From: Plutella xylostella
Taxonomy: Eukaryota > Arthropoda > Insecta > Lepidoptera > Plutellidae
DNA length: 64,000 nucleotides
Direction of reading: 5' to 3'
Assembly: GCF_932276165.1 (NCBI RefSeq)
Contig: NC_063998.1
Coordinates: 9,622,501-9,686,500 of the forward strand
The notes under the pieces are model-generated. The model worked only from the letters and a program-made list of their open reading frames with translations, was not told the DNA's origin and ran no database searches. Below, in pieces: positions 62,857 through 64,000 of this stretch; position 1 is the stretch's first letter; each line of letters starts with the position of its first letter. The position numbers and the translations under genes are program-made.

Positions 62857-64000
62857 AAGGCTCTTTTTTGTAACCCCTTGTTATCTTATAAAATTAAATA
62901 ATGATAAACTACCTACCTACTTATAGATAGGTTTGCGTTGTTAATCAGTGCAGAATTGCAGGTAGCTTTGAGTAATGATTTTGATGATTGGTTATGGGAA
63001 TGGAATTGTATTAATGTATGATTCTACTTACGAACGAATTATTAGATTACCTATATTAATAATGGTGATATTATGATATTATGTGGGAATAATTACATAA
63101 TTTAAAGCGAATTATTTTAATTAATAAATGGACTATTCACACTGATGATTGCAACGTTGTGTGCGAAATGAATTTGTAATACTGCATTCATTATTACTTG
63201 GCACAAAAGGTAAACAATCTTTGTGTGTCTTTTTATTCGATTTTTAAAAAAACTAGGTTTTAAAAAAAACATAAAAACCAATTTAATACTTACTAGCAAA
63301 AATAGTTAATTTCGCAATTAAAGCATTTATTTTAGCTGTAATTTATTTATTTAATAATATTTGAATTAAAATGACACAAAAATATTGTTTATCTTTTATG
63401 CAATTTGTAAAAATGTCGTGCAGTATTTATGTGCAGTATTAACGAAAACTTGACTGAAACTGTCACTTTCGCTAAGTATTTGGAATTTCATTTGCAATCG
63501 GTCGTATTCGGATAAACCATTTTCAATTAAAAATAACTTACAGTATCTAAGTAGTTCTTATAAATATCGATTTAAATACGCTTTTAACGAAACCTATCAT
63601 GATAAATATTATTATGTAATTATTAAACGTGTATCGAAATCTAAGACGAAGAGGAATTAAACCCCGAGTAAAATAAACTATACTTAACTAACTAAACTAT
63701 GACTATAGTCATAGTAACTAGTATAGGTACCTATACCATACCTACTTCCTTATTCTCTACACCTACAGTTAGGTATTTACCATACAATTTAAACTTAAAA
63801 TACATAAAATATTGTGTTTATACCATAAGTACCCCAAGTTAGTGACAAAACCATAACCTCAGATGAAATGATGTGATGTGTTAGTAAACTACTCCTCTGC
63901 GATGTGATTTGAACTGATCAGATCGCTTGATGCGTGTTAGTTAGTACCAATGGATCCCAATTATTCTTCTGATGGCCAGTGGAACTGATGACTCTAGGGA
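62857..64000. other. no gene recognised
   Basis: AT-rich. ACAATCTTTGTGTGTCTTTTT at about 63,211 recurs near 55,436, hinting at an uncharacterised repeat. No exon supported. Confidence 0.4.

Overview
This window is nuclear DNA of an insect, almost certainly a moth or butterfly (Lepidoptera). It is AT-rich, its genes have small exons split by introns, and the introns and intergenic DNA are packed with repeat types typical of Lepidoptera: tRNA-derived SINEs, elements with an internal (GACA)n run, LINE 3' ends tailed by (GAATA)n-like repeats, and many terminal-inverted-repeat (TIR) elements. The species cannot be read from the sequence.

Two genes are recognised, both on the minus strand. (1) Positions 58,934 to 30,906 hold stardust (sdt; vertebrate PALS1/MPP5), the Crumbs-complex MAGUK scaffold of epithelial polarity. 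Thirteen exons join in frame: two alternative 5' coding exons (58,803-58,934 and 47,748-47,819), a Par-6-binding-type exon, L27N, L27C, PDZ, SH3, HOOK and an inactive guanylate kinase domain. From the ATG at 47,819 the model gives 677 residues, close to human PALS1. (2) Positions 27,413 to 21,780 hold the first three coding exons (about 149 residues) of a BRMS1/BRMS1-like subunit of the Sin3-HDAC co-repressor. Its C-terminal exons were not found and probably lie beyond the left edge.

Layout: 1-21,779 is a repeat-dense region, probably intron or flank of the BRMS1 gene. It holds a 1.9-kb TIR element (2,644-4,518), a 1.17-kb hAT-like element (8,992-10,162) with a SINE inside, and a 1.21-kb element with 33-bp perfect TIRs and a 9-bp target duplication (10,875-12,083). 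21,780-27,413 is BRMS1. 27,414-30,905 is the short AT-rich gap between the genes. 30,906-35,730 is the compact 3' half of sdt. 35,731-58,802 is made of long sdt introns with MITEs, a decayed Harbinger transposon (37,895-39,746) and SINEs. 58,935-64,000 is upstream sequence, probably more sdt 5' intron.

The most notable observation is inside the sdt intron between the L27N and L27C exons. The L27N exon is partly duplicated at 34,701-34,868. The copy has lost its splice acceptor and one base, but it has an ATG in good context that reads in the correct frame to an intact donor, and it is preceded by a diverged tandem array. It may be a new alternative first exon giving a Stardust form without the N-terminal region, or it may be a dead pseudo-exon.
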